Positions 1 to 9,712 of a DNA stretch of 16,626 nt are shown one piece after another. Within the stretch, counting starts at the first letter, position 1. Each line of letters opens with the position of its first letter. The notes under the pieces are model-generated. The model saw nothing but the letters and a program-made list of their open reading frames with translations, was not told where the DNA came from and made no database searches. Source of the DNA: Acidobacteriota bacterium. Its GTDB lineage: Bacteria > Acidobacteriota > Blastocatellia > Pyrinomonadales > Pyrinomonadaceae. The stretch covers positions 1-16,626 of the forward strand of contig JAIVGV010000278.1 in NCBI GenBank assembly GCA_020201365.1. The letters are read 5' to 3'. The translations under genes were made by a program, and so were the position numbers.

Positions 1-2469
1 CTCTTAGGGATTCCGGGCGTCTTCCCGATCTCGGAGTCAACCACGTTCTCTTCGGCGCGGCTCGATCACCGCATCACGGATCGCCACAACCTGACGCTGC
101 GCTTCGGCTACAACCCTTCGGACATCTCCGGCATCCAGGTCGAGTCGCAGAATCAGGCGCTCGGGCAAAACGACTTCTCGCGCCTCGGCATCCAGACCTT
201 GCGCGACTCGACGGCGGTCGCGACGCTCAACTCGACGCTCTCGAACTCGGTCGTCAACGAGGGGCGCTTCCAGTTCGGTCAGCGCCGCGCCACCTTCACC
301 TCGGAGAACGGCGACGCCGTCGCCGTCAACATCCCCGGCACGGCGTTCTTCGGTCGCGAGCTGTTCTCGCCCGTCGTCCGCACCGAGAACCGCTACCAGT
401 ACACCGACAACGTCAACTGGGTCGTCGGCAACCACACCTTCAAGTTCGGCGGCGACGCCAACTTCATCAGCGTCAACGCCGACTTCCAACTGAACTTCGC
501 GGGTCTCTACAACTTCGGCGGTCTGACCGCGACGACGCTCGCCGCCTTCCCGACCGTCGGCGGGATCGCGCCGCCGGATTTTACGCCCGTCCAGCAGTAC
601 GGCTTGGGCTTCCCCTCGAACTACATCCAGGGCTTCGGCAACCCGCACAGCGCGCTCGAGAACAAGCCGCTCGCGTGGTTCGCGCAGGACTCCTGGAAGG
701 TGCGCCGCAACCTGACCTTCAACTACGGCGTGCGCTACGACATCGAGCTGACGGATCAGATCGCGCCCGTCGGCTTCACCGATCCGCTCTCGGGCATCAA
801 CCTCTCGGCGTCTGACATCCTCGCCGCGCAGAACGCCCTCGGCGTCCAGCAGGGCTTCCCGCGCGACAAGAACAACTGGGCTCCGCGCGCGGGCTTCGCG
901 TGGGACATCAACGGCGACGCGAAGACGGTGCTGCGGGCTTCTTACGGTCTCTTCTACGACCACCCGCTCCTCGCCGTCGGCTTCAACTCCGACATCGCCG
1001 ACGCCGCGCAGCAGCAGCAGGGCGTCTTCATCTCCGGCAGCCCCGATCCGCGCAGCCTCTTGAACGCGACGCAGATCTTCCAGGGGACGATCATCCCCTG
1101 CACGGGCTCGCTCGTCCCCGGCGTCTCCTGCACGCCGGGCGTGGCGCGCAGCGCCGTCTATCAGTTCGGTCGCCAGCGCTTCGACGATCAGACCTTCCCC
1201 GGCTTCGGACCCGTCCTCCCGTTCACCCTGCCCGTTGATAAAAACTTCGAGTACGCCTACGCGAATCAGGCGAACGCGACCGTCGAGCGGCAGCTGACGA
1301 AGGACATGTCGTTCACGGCGAGCTATCTGTTCGTCGGCGCGCACCACCTGCCGCACCCGCTCGACATCAACGCGCCGCGCACAGACCTCCAGATTCAGAA
1401 CTTCCAACGCTACGCTGGCCGTCTGCCGACGAACACGACCGAGGCGCTGCTCGTCACTGCCGGTCTCTTCCCGACGACCGCGCCGGGCTCGACCTTCTCG
1501 AACCCGTTAACGGGCGAGACCTTCGCCGTCATCATACCGGGCATGATCGTGGTAGGTCCGCGCGGTCGCGTCGTCTCCCCGGCAATCGCCAACTTCTTCC
1601 GCCCGAACGCGCCCAACTACTTCCTCGCGCAAGCCGCGTCGGGCGGGCTGGTGACGCCCGCCGTCTTGAACTCGCAGCTCGCGGGCACGCTGCGCTCGCC
1701 CGGCGTCGTCTCGCCCTTCGGCTCGATCAACGCGCAGGTCTCGGACGGCAACTCCACGTACCACGCCGGGAACTTCGAGCTGCGCAAGCGCTTCTCGAAC
1801 AACTACCAGTTCCTCGCCTCCTACACCTGGTCGCACGCGATTGACGACTCGTCCGATCTGCAGACGCTCCTGCTCCCGCAGAACAACCGCAACTTCCGCG
1901 CCGAGCGCGCCAGCTCCCTCTTCGATCAGCGCCACCGCTTCGTCTTCAGCGGCGTGCTCACGTCTCCCACCTCCTGGCGCGGCGGCGACGGGACGCACCG
2001 CTTCCTCTCGGACTTCGTCGTCGCGCCGATCTTCGAGGTCAGCTCGGGTCGCCCCTTCAACATCCTGACGGGCGTGGACACGAACAACGATCAGTCGAAC
2101 CAGACGGATCGCCCGAGCGTGCTGCCGAACGGTCAGCTCTGCGTCCCCGGCACGCAGGGCTGCACGCCGCTCATCGTGGGCGGCGAGTTCGCCACCGGCG
2201 ATCTGGGGCGCAACGCCGGCATCACGCACCGCTACATGTCGCTCGACCTGCGCGTGATGCGCACCGTCCGCTTCGGCGAGCGCTACCGGCTCGACGTGAT
2301 CGCCGAGGGCTTCAACCTCTTCAACCGCTTCAACCAGGCGGCGGCGTCCCCCTTCTTCTCGGACGTCAACGCCTTCAACCAGCGCGACTCGGCGGGTCAC
2401 TACTTCAGCCGCCCGACAGCCTCGTTCGACCCGCGGCAGTTCCAGTTCGGCCTCAAGCTGAACTTTTAG
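1..2469 (+). CDS. TonB-dependent receptor, Oar-like (5' end off the window)
   Basis: The reading frame is open from base 1, so the N-terminal signal peptide, carboxypeptidase-regulatory-like domain and plug lie outside the window; 822 residues are visible. The visible part looks like an outer-membrane beta-barrel: many alternating aromatic/polar strands (for example FEYAYANQANATVERQL and YHAGNFELRKRFSNNYQFLASYTWSHA) and a C-terminus QFQFGLKLNF ending in Phe, the usual signal for BAM-dependent barrel insertion. The segment NWAPRAGFAWDINGDAKTVLRASYGLFYD is typical of the large Oar/CarboxypepD_reg TonB receptors that are greatly expanded in Acidobacteriota. The substrate cannot be told from the sequence; large nutrients such as glycans or peptides are usual for the family. 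An intrinsic terminator follows 37 bases downstream, so this is probably the last gene of its transcript. A long antisense open frame at 37-1407 is a GC-rich shadow. Confidence 0.9.
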   Translation, partial: LLGIPGVFPISESTTFSSARLDHRITDRHNLTLRFGYNPSDISGIQVESQNQALGQNDFSRLGIQTLRDSTAVATLNSTLSNSVVNEGRFQFGQRRATFTSENGDAVAVNIPGTAFFGRELFSPVVRTENRYQYTDNVNWVVGNHTFKFGGDANFISVNADFQLNFAGLYNFGGLTATTLAAFPTVGGIAPPDFTPVQQYGLGFPSNYIQGFGNPHSALENKPLAWFAQDSWKVRRNLTFNYGVRYDIELTDQIAPVGFTDPLSGINLSASDILAAQNALGVQQGFPRDKNNWAPRAGFAWDINGDAKTVLRASYGLFYDHPLLAVGFNSDIADAAQQQQGVFISGSPDPRSLLNATQIFQGTIIPCTGSLVPGVSCTPGVARSAVYQFGRQRFDDQTFPGFGPVLPFTLPVDKNFEYAYANQANATVERQLTKDMSFTASYLFVGAHHLPHPLDINAPRTDLQIQNFQRYAGRLPTNTTEALLVTAGLFPTTAPGSTFSNPLTGETFAVIIPGMIVVGPRGRVVSPAIANFFRPNAPNYFLAQAASGGLVTPAVLNSQLAGTLRSPGVVSPFGSINAQVSDGNSTYHAGNFELRKRFSNNYQFLASYTWSHAIDDSSDLQTLLLPQNNRNFRAERASSLFDQRHRFVFSGVLTSPTSWRGGDGTHRFLSDFVVAPIFEVSSGRPFNILTGVDTNNDQSNQTDRPSVLPNGQLCVPGTQGCTPLIVGGEFATGDLGRNAGITHRYMSLDLRVMRTVRFGERYRLDVIAEGFNLFNRFNQAAASPFFSDVNAFNQRDSAGHYFSRPTASFDPRQFQFGLKLNF

Positions 2470-2505
2470 CTGGGGTGATTTTGACGCGGGCGCTTGAATT
2501 CGTTC

Positions 2506-2545
2506 GGGCGCGCCGCCGGGGGCGCTCCCGGCGGCGCGCCCTTTT
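2506..2545 (+). terminator. Intrinsic terminator of the TonB receptor gene
   Basis: A perfect 15-bp stem (2506-2520 with 2527-2541, GGGCGCGCCGCCGGG and its complement) closes a 6-base loop and is followed directly by TTTT. It lies 37 bases after the receptor stop codon. Confidence 0.9.
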
Positions 2546-2908
2546 ACTTCGGTTGAGGTGACGTCCGGCCTCACGCCCCGCTGCCAACCGTCATGCCGCC
2601 TCCCGGCGACGGGGGAGTCGTTGGTCGGGGCTCCTGCGGCAGACCCGCGCCCCGCACGAGGGCCGGGAAGCGCGGGTCTGAGCGGATGCCGGCGGGTCCC
2701 GGTTCAATTCTGCTCCAGGCCAGCATTGTGCTCAGCCTCCTCTCATAGCTGCGGCCACTCCTCCCTTCCCGGTCGCGATCAAAAATATAAATGAGGTAAA
2801 AGATGTCTTTCCGATAGCCATGGAGATAAAGGCACAGTCGCTTTGCCGGGAACACCGGTCAATCGGACGCGAGCCGCGAGCGCCTGAACAATTTCCGCGG
2901 GGAATCAG
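2546..2908. other. Gene-free spacer with an 11-bp hairpin
   Basis: No convincing coding frame was found between the TonB terminator and the LysR gene. The left half is GC-rich and contains a perfect 11-bp inverted repeat (2640-2650 CAGACCCGCGC with 2670-2680) around a 19-base loop. There is no T-run, so it is not an obvious terminator. The right half (about 2780-2830) is AT-rich by comparison and probably belongs to the upstream control region of the regulator gene. A short GGTTCAATTC stretch at 2701 recalls a tRNA T-arm, but no cloverleaf can be built around it. Confidence 0.5.
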
Positions 2909-2917
2909 TGTTATATT
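2909..2917 (+). promoter_or_regulatory. Candidate extended -10 promoter for the LysR gene
   Basis: TGTTATATT is an extended -10 element: TGn followed by TATATT, a 5/6 match to TATAAT. No good -35 is seen 16-18 bases upstream, which fits the extended -10 class. Transcription would begin near 2924 and leave about 25 bases before the ATG at 2950. This also argues against the GTG at 2908 as the translation start. Confidence 0.45.
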
Positions 2918-2949
2918 CTTCCCGCCCGGGGTGTGACCGACAGACAGGG

Positions 2950-3846
<897 letters not shown>

Positions 3847-3906
3847 GTCAGCCCTTCGGCGACGCCCCATATTAGCCAGATTTATCCGCCTATAAAAACT
3901 ATAACT

Positions 3907-3936
3907 TTGACTTGGGACTCCGAAGCTCTCTAGGAT
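3907..3936 (+). promoter_or_regulatory. Candidate sigma70-type promoter of the leu operon
   Basis: TTGACT (3907-3912) and TAGGAT (3931-3936) are separated by 18 bases, with an AT-rich stretch (about 3889-3905) just upstream that could act as an UP element. Initiation near 3943 would leave a leader of only about 25 bases before the leuA start at 3968. That is too short for a leader-peptide attenuator, so control would more likely be at initiation, perhaps by the adjacent LysR protein. Confidence 0.6.
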
Positions 3937-3967
3937 GACCGCTTGCTTGGAGGACGGAGGCCCCCCT

Positions 3968-5200
<1,233 letters not shown>

Positions 5201-5220
5201 GCAAGACTTCGCGCGCCTTG

Positions 5221-5264
5221 AGCCGCGAGCCGCGCGCGCGTCTGACGGCGCGCGGCTCGCGGCT
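5221..5264 (+). other. 17-bp perfect hairpin in the leuA-leuB spacer
   Basis: AGCCGCGAGCCGCGCGC (5221-5237) is exactly complementary to 5248-5264, with a 10-base loop. The following bases, ATCTGTTTAAAAGG, hold only a weak T-stretch, so full termination is doubtful. It may reduce readthrough into leuB or protect the 3' end of a processed leuA message. It lies 28 bases before the leuB start. Confidence 0.75.
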
Positions 5265-5291
5265 ATCTGTTTAAAAGGATGTGACAAGAGG

Positions 5292-6410
5292 ATGAAGTTG
5301 AGCATCACAACGCTGCCCGGCGACGGCGTCGGCCCGGAGGTGACGGCGGAAGCGGTGCGCGTGCTGCGCGCCGTGGCCGAGATTTACGGGCACGAATTCA
5401 CCTTCGACGAACAACCCGTCGGCGGCGAGGCGATACGCAGACATGGGACGCCGCTGCCGACTTCAACGCTCGACGCGTGCCTCGCCGGAGACGCCGTGCT
5501 GCTCGGCGCGGTCGGCTCGCCCGATTTCGACGGGCTGCCGCCGGGCGAACGACCCGAGGCGGGATTGCTGACGCTGCGGCGCGCGCTCGGCGGATACGCG
5601 AACCTGCGCCCCGTCGTCTGCCACGACGCGCTCGCCGGCTGTACCCCGCTGCGCGCCGAAAGGGTCGCGGGCGCGGACATCCTCGTCGTGCGAGAGCTGC
5701 TCGGCGGCCTCTACTTCGGCGAGCCGCGAGGCTTCACGACCGGCGGCGACGGCCGCGCGAGCGCGGCTCACAACACGATGCGCTACACGGTCGCCGAGGT
5801 CGAGCGGGTCGCGCGCGTCGCCTTCGACGCCGCGCTCTCGCGCCGTCGTCGGGTGACTTCCGTTGACAAGGCCAACGTCCTTGAGACGTCGCGTCTCTGG
5901 CGCGAGACTGTTTCGCGCGTCGCGCTCGACTACCCGTCGGTCGCGCTCGAGCACCTCTACGTTGACGCCTGCGCGATGCACTTGATCAGTGACCCGCGCC
6001 GCTTCGACGTGCTGCTCACGGAAAACCTCTTCGGCGACATCCTCTCGGACGAGGCCGCCGTGCTGGCGGGTTCGCTCGCCCTGCTCGCCTCGGCGAGCGT
6101 CGGCGGCGAGGTTGATCTCTACGAGCCTGTGCACGGCTCCGCGCCGGACATCGCCGGTCGCGGCGTCGCCAACCCGCTCGGCGCGATCTCCTCGGCCGCT
6201 CTGCTGCTCCGGCACGCGGCCCGGCTCGAACGCGAGGCGCAGGACATCGAGGCCGCCGTCGAGACGGTTCTGCGCGCCGGGTACCGCACGCCGGACATCG
6301 CGCGCGGCTCCGGGGGGCTCGGAGCCGTCGGCACGTCCGAGATGGGCCAGCGCGTCATCGAGGCTCTGGCTGAAGTCGCCGACATGCGCCACGCGTACCA
6401 CGCGGTCTGA
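5292..6410 (+). CDS. leuB: 3-isopropylmalate dehydrogenase
   Basis: The enzyme oxidatively decarboxylates 3-isopropylmalate to 2-oxoisocaproate with NAD+. The 372-residue product has family length and shows the decarboxylating-dehydrogenase landmarks: LPGDGVGPEV near the N-terminus, LLGAVGSP, the substrate-binding loop RELLGGLYFGEPRG, VTSVDKANVLETSRLWRE with the catalytic Lys, the metal-site region LTENLFGDILSDEAA, and the NAD-binding LYEPVHGSAPDIAGRGVANPLGAI. The ATG at 5292 starts right at the conserved N-terminus; AAGGA at 5275-5279 may be the ribosome binding site, 12 bases away. The frame is open further upstream to 5169, but that part overlaps leuA and the spacer hairpin and looks non-coding. 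Third step of the leucine pathway, between leuA and leuC. Confidence 0.95.
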   Translation: MKLSITTLPGDGVGPEVTAEAVRVLRAVAEIYGHEFTFDEQPVGGEAIRRHGTPLPTSTLDACLAGDAVLLGAVGSPDFDGLPPGERPEAGLLTLRRALGGYANLRPVVCHDALAGCTPLRAERVAGADILVVRELLGGLYFGEPRGFTTGGDGRASAAHNTMRYTVAEVERVARVAFDAALSRRRRVTSVDKANVLETSRLWRETVSRVALDYPSVALEHLYVDACAMHLISDPRRFDVLLTENLFGDILSDEAAVLAGSLALLASASVGGEVDLYEPVHGSAPDIAGRGVANPLGAISSAALLLRHAARLEREAQDIEAAVETVLRAGYRTPDIARGSGGLGAVGTSEMGQRVIEALAEVADMRHAYHAV

Positions 6411-6469
6411 GCAGCAGGGGCGGGAGTTCAGTTGAAAACTGATCTCACTGACCTCTAAGCTCTGTTTTT

Positions 6470-7873
6470 ATGCGAACATTATTCGACAAGCTCTGGGACG
6501 CGCACGTGGTCTGCGCCACTTCGGACGGGCCCGCGCTGCTCTACATTGATCTGCACCTCGTCCACGAGGTCACCTCGCCGCAGGCGTTCGAGGGCTTGCG
6601 CGAGGCGGGGCGGGGCGCGCGCCGCCCCGATTTGACGGTCGCCACGATTGACCACAACGTGCCGACGACCGACCGCGCCCTACCCATCGCCGACCCCGTC
6701 GCCGCGCAACAGATCGAGACGCTCAGGCGCAACTGCCGCGAGTTCGGCGTCCGGCTCTACGACATCGCCTCCGCCGAGCAGGGCATCGTCCACGTCATCG
6801 GCCCGGAGCTGGGGCTGACGCTCCCGGGCATGACGATAGTCTGCGGCGACAGCCACACCTCGACGCACGGCGCGTTCGGCGCGCTCGCCTTCGGCATCGG
6901 AACGTCCGAGGTCGAGCACGTCCTCGCCACACAGTGTCTCCCCCAGACGAGGCCGCGCACGATGCAGGTCAAAGTGCGCGGCCTTCTGCCTGACGGCGTG
7001 GCGGCCAAAGACCTCGCCCTCGCCATCATCGGCCAGATGGGGACGGACGGCGCGACCGGCCACGTCATCGAGTATGCGGGCGAGGCCGTGCGCGCGCTCT
7101 CGATGGAGGGGCGCATGACGCTCTGCAACATGTCAATCGAGGCGGGCGCGCGCGCCGGCATGATCGCGCCCGACGAGACGACCTTCGAGTATCTCGCCGC
7201 CCGCCCGTCAGCGCCGCGCGGGGAGGCGTGGGACGAGGCGGTCGCTTACTGGCGCACGCTGCGAACGGACGAGGGCGCGGAGTTTGACAGCACGGTCGAG
7301 TTCGACGCTTCAGGCGTCGAGCCGCACGTGACCTGGGGGACGAGTCCCGGCATGGTCGCGCCCGTGACGGGGCGCGTGCCTGCGCCCGCCGGGGACGCGA
7401 GCGAATCGGACGCACGCGCTTTCGCGCGCGTGCTCGACTACATGAGCCTTCGTCCGGGCACGCCCATCGAAGAGATTCGCATCGACCGCGTCTTCATCGG
7501 CTCCTGCACCAACGCGCGCATCGAAGACCTGCGCGCGGCGGCGAAGGTCTTGAAGGGCTACCGCGTCAGCGGCGGCGTGAGCGCGATGGTCGTGCCCGGC
7601 TCGCAGGCCGTCAAGCGCGCGGCGGAAGCCGAGGGGCTCGACGGCGTCTTCCGCGAAGCCGGCTTCGAGTGGCGCGAGGCGGGCTGCTCGATGTGCCTCG
7701 GCATGAACCCCGACACGCTCCGACCGGGCGAGCGCTGCGCCTCGACGAGCAACCGCAACTTCGAGGGGCGGCAGGGGCGCGGCGGGCGCACGCACCTCGT
7801 CAGCCCCGCGATGGCCGCCGCCGCCGCCGTCACGGGCCACTTCACCGACGTTCGCGCGTGGAGATACAAATGA
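6470..7873 (+). CDS. leuC: 3-isopropylmalate dehydratase, large subunit
   Basis: LeuC with LeuD isomerises 2-isopropylmalate to 3-isopropylmalate through a [4Fe-4S] aconitase-type centre. The 467-residue protein has normal length. It opens with TLFDKLWDAHVV, contains DHNVPT and CGDSHTSTHGAFGALAFGIGTSEVEHVLATQ, and keeps the three cluster cysteines at 346 (GSCTNARIEDL), 406 and 409 (CSMCLGMNPD). The C-terminal SNRNFEGRQGRGGRTHLVSP is also typical. The ATG at 6470 matches the family start exactly, yet no Shine-Dalgarno is present: the preceding bases are AAGCTCTGTTTTT. Translation may therefore depend on an unstructured leader. Spacing to leuB is 59 bases, with a small CAGTT/AACTG hairpin at 6430-6442. 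Confidence 0.96.
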   Translation: MRTLFDKLWDAHVVCATSDGPALLYIDLHLVHEVTSPQAFEGLREAGRGARRPDLTVATIDHNVPTTDRALPIADPVAAQQIETLRRNCREFGVRLYDIASAEQGIVHVIGPELGLTLPGMTIVCGDSHTSTHGAFGALAFGIGTSEVEHVLATQCLPQTRPRTMQVKVRGLLPDGVAAKDLALAIIGQMGTDGATGHVIEYAGEAVRALSMEGRMTLCNMSIEAGARAGMIAPDETTFEYLAARPSAPRGEAWDEAVAYWRTLRTDEGAEFDSTVEFDASGVEPHVTWGTSPGMVAPVTGRVPAPAGDASESDARAFARVLDYMSLRPGTPIEEIRIDRVFIGSCTNARIEDLRAAAKVLKGYRVSGGVSAMVVPGSQAVKRAAEAEGLDGVFREAGFEWREAGCSMCLGMNPDTLRPGERCASTSNRNFEGRQGRGGRTHLVSPAMAAAAAVTGHFTDVRAWRYK

Positions 7874-7961
7874 GGTGAATGGTGAATGGTCAATGTTGAG
7901 TAGATAAAACCACGCGCCGCGTCAGCACGAATCATCCACCATCCACCATTCATCATTCACC
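7874..7961 (+). repeat. Heptamer-repeat inverted pair in the leuC-leuD spacer
   Basis: The left side has three head-to-tail heptamers (two GTGAATG and one GTCAATG, 7875-7895). The right side has four (two CATCCAC, then CATTCAT and CATTCAC, 7933-7960). The two arms are inverted copies: 7874-7890 pairs with 7945-7961 over 17 bp with a single position that would be a G-U wobble in RNA, closing a 54-base loop. The sequence begins directly after the leuC stop codon and ends 5 bases before the leuD start, so it fills the spacer. There is no T-run. Heptamer short tandemly repeated repeats are well known in cyanobacteria; the function is unknown. Confidence 0.8.
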
Positions 7962-7966
7962 GAACC

Positions 7967-8581
7967 ATGATTCCCTTCCGCACACACACCGGGCTGGTCG
8001 TCCCGCTCGACAGGCCGAACGTCGACACAGACCAGATCATCCCCAAGCAGTTCCTCAAGCGCGTCGAGCGCACGGGCTTCGGGCAGTTCCTCTTCTACGA
8101 CTGGCGTTACACTTCGACGGGCGAGCCGGACTCCTCCTTCGTGCTCAACGACCCTCGCTACGCGGGCGCGACCGTGCTCGTGGCGGGGCGCAACTTCGGC
8201 TGCGGCTCCTCGCGCGAGCACGCGCCGTGGGCGCTCGCCGACTACGGCTTCCGCGCCGTCATCGCGCCGTCGTTCGCCGACATCTTCGCCAACAACTGCG
8301 TGAAGAACGGCATCGTGACGGTCGAGCTAGCGGGCGGGGAGGTGGCGGAGCTTGCGCGGCGGGCGCGGGAGAGCGAGGGCTACGGCGTGACGGTTGACCT
8401 CGAACGCTGCGAGGTTCGAGACGCCGGCGGGTTCTGCGCGCGCTTCGAGGTGGACGAGTTCCGGCGGCGCTGCCTGCTCGAAGGTCTCGACGAGATGGGG
8501 CTAACGCTCCTGCGCGCGGACGACATCGCCGCCTTCGAGGCGCGTCGCCCGCGCTGGCTTGAGATGAAGACGCGCCGCTAG
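7967..8581 (+). CDS. leuD: 3-isopropylmalate dehydratase, small subunit
   Basis: The small (swivel) subunit pairs with LeuC. At 204 residues it has family length. Landmarks are FRTHTGLVVPLDRPNVDTDQIIPKQFLK near the N-terminus, the substrate-recognition loop AGRNFGCGSSREHAPWAL, and GFRAVIAPSFADIFANNCVKNGI. The ATG at 7967 sits at the normal family start, but no Shine-Dalgarno is seen (CACCGAACC precedes it), as for leuC. It is the last gene of the leu block. The stop codon lies 21 bases from the stop codon of the convergent DAHP synthase gene, and no clear terminator is visible in that gap. Confidence 0.95.
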   Translation: MIPFRTHTGLVVPLDRPNVDTDQIIPKQFLKRVERTGFGQFLFYDWRYTSTGEPDSSFVLNDPRYAGATVLVAGRNFGCGSSREHAPWALADYGFRAVIAPSFADIFANNCVKNGIVTVELAGGEVAELARRARESEGYGVTVDLERCEVRDAGGFCARFEVDEFRRRCLLEGLDEMGLTLLRADDIAAFEARRPRWLEMKTRR

Positions 8582-8602
8582 TGTGCCACTGGGAGGGCCC
8601 CC

Positions 8603-9685
8603 TCAGACGAGTTCACACGCCTCCCCGTAAGCCGCGCGCGACGGGCAAATGGCTTGCGAAGGTGTCGCGGCAGTCGGGCGCGCGACCTTTCGCGGCGGCT
8701 CGACGAAGCTCTCCATCATCAGCGCGAAACCTCCGAGATCGAGCGACTGAGGGCCGTCCGAGAGGGCGCGTTCAGGGCAGGGGTGGACTTCGACCATCAA
8801 CCCGTCAGCCCCGACGGCCAGTGCCGCCCGCGCCGCCGCCGGAACGAGGTCGCGGCGTCCCGTGGCGTGCGACGGGTCAACGACGACGGGCAGGTGCGAG
8901 ACTTCGCGCACGAAGGCGACCGCCGCGAGATCGAGCGTGTTGCGCGTCTCGGTCTCGAAGGTCTTGATGCCGCGCTCGCAAAGTACGACGTCGGGATTCC
9001 CGCCCGCGAGCAGGTACTCGGCCGCCAGCAGCCACTCCTTGATTGTCGCCGAGGGGCCGCGCTTGAGCAGCACCGGGCGCGGCGTCTGCGCCAGGCGCCG
9101 GAGCAGCGCGAAGTTCTGCATGTTGCGCGCGCCGACTTGCAGCATGTCCGCGTGCTCGGCGACCAGCTCGACATCCGCCTCGCTCATCACCTCCGTGACG
9201 ACCGGCAGCCCCGTCTCACGACTCGCTTCCTGCAACAGGCGGAGTGCCTCGATGCCGAGTCCCTGAAAGTCGTAAGGCGAGGTGCGCGGCTTGTACGCGC
9301 CGCCGCGCAGCATCGAAGCGCCGGCGCGCCTCACCGCCCGCGCCGTCTCGAATAACTGCTCGCGCGACTCGACCGAGCAGGGGCCTGCGATGACTACCGC
9401 CTCGCGCCCGCCCACCGTGACGCCGCCCACTCTCACAATCGTGCGCTCCGATTTCAACTCGCGGCTGACGAGCTTGAAAGGCTGCATGATGGCGACGACC
9501 GACTCGACGCCGGGCGCGGCCCTGAGCGCCTCGATCTCGTTGCGGCGACCGTTGCTTCCGACCGCCCCGACGACCGTGCGTGATTCCCCGCGGATGACGT
9601 GCGCCTTGTAGCCGCACTCGTTGACGCGCTCGACGACGTGGCTGACTTCCTCTGCCGAGGCGTGTGCCGACATGGTGATGACCAT
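8603..9685 (-). CDS. aroF: 3-deoxy-7-phosphoheptulonate synthase, type I-beta
   Basis: The enzyme joins phosphoenolpyruvate and erythrose-4-phosphate, the entry step of the shikimate pathway. Residues 1-70 form the ferredoxin-like N-terminal domain that mediates aromatic feedback inhibition in the Thermotoga-type I-beta enzymes. The barrel carries AGPCSVES (Cys103 as metal ligand), KPRTSPYDFQGLG (132 onward), VGARNMQN, LLKRGPSATIKEWL, DPSHATG (His274), VEVHP (Glu299) and SDGPQ (Asp310). The ATG at 9685 has AAGGAGAG (9704-9697) 11 bases upstream. About 33 residues beyond the usual family end (after ALMMESF) are low-complexity and Pro/Ala/Arg-rich, possibly from loss of an older stop codon. It is the last gene of the phe operon, 27 bases after pheA. 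The symbol aroF is the common one for this family; aroG is also used. Confidence 0.95.
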   Translation of the reverse strand: MVITMSAHASAEEVSHVVERVNECGYKAHVIRGESRTVVGAVGSNGRRNEIEALRAAPGVESVVAIMQPFKLVSRELKSERTIVRVGGVTVGGREAVVIAGPCSVESREQLFETARAVRRAGASMLRGGAYKPRTSPYDFQGLGIEALRLLQEASRETGLPVVTEVMSEADVELVAEHADMLQVGARNMQNFALLRRLAQTPRPVLLKRGPSATIKEWLLAAEYLLAGGNPDVVLCERGIKTFETETRNTLDLAAVAFVREVSHLPVVVDPSHATGRRDLVPAAARAALAVGADGLMVEVHPCPERALSDGPQSLDLGGFALMMESFVEPPRKVARPTAATPSQAICPSRAAYGEACELV

Positions 9686-9712
9686 AAATTAAAAGTCTCT
9701 CCTTATGTTATT

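Noticed and set aside
37..1407. A 456-residue antisense open frame inside the TonB receptor gene
   Set aside because: The product is Arg/Glu/Val/Asp-rich with no domain, and it mirrors the third-position GC bias of the real gene. Similar shadows lie opposite leuA, leuB, leuC, the regulator and the TPR gene.
2695..2725. tRNA-like GGTTCAATTC sequence
   Set aside because: The flanking bases do not form a T-stem and no acceptor or anticodon arms can be placed.
2908..2949. GTG start at 2908 for the LysR gene
   Set aside because: It overlaps the candidate -10 element, and the added 14 residues are not part of the family N-terminus.
3935..3967. Upstream ATG adding 11 residues to LeuA, or a Leu leader peptide before leuA
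   Set aside because: The ATG overlaps the probable -10 box and has no ribosome binding site, whereas 3968 has an ideal one. No Leu-rich short ORF or terminator was found between the LysR gene and leuA.
7875..7960. CRISPR array in the leuC-leuD spacer
   Set aside because: The units are 7 bases, tandem without spacers and inverted relative to each other, with no cas genes nearby.
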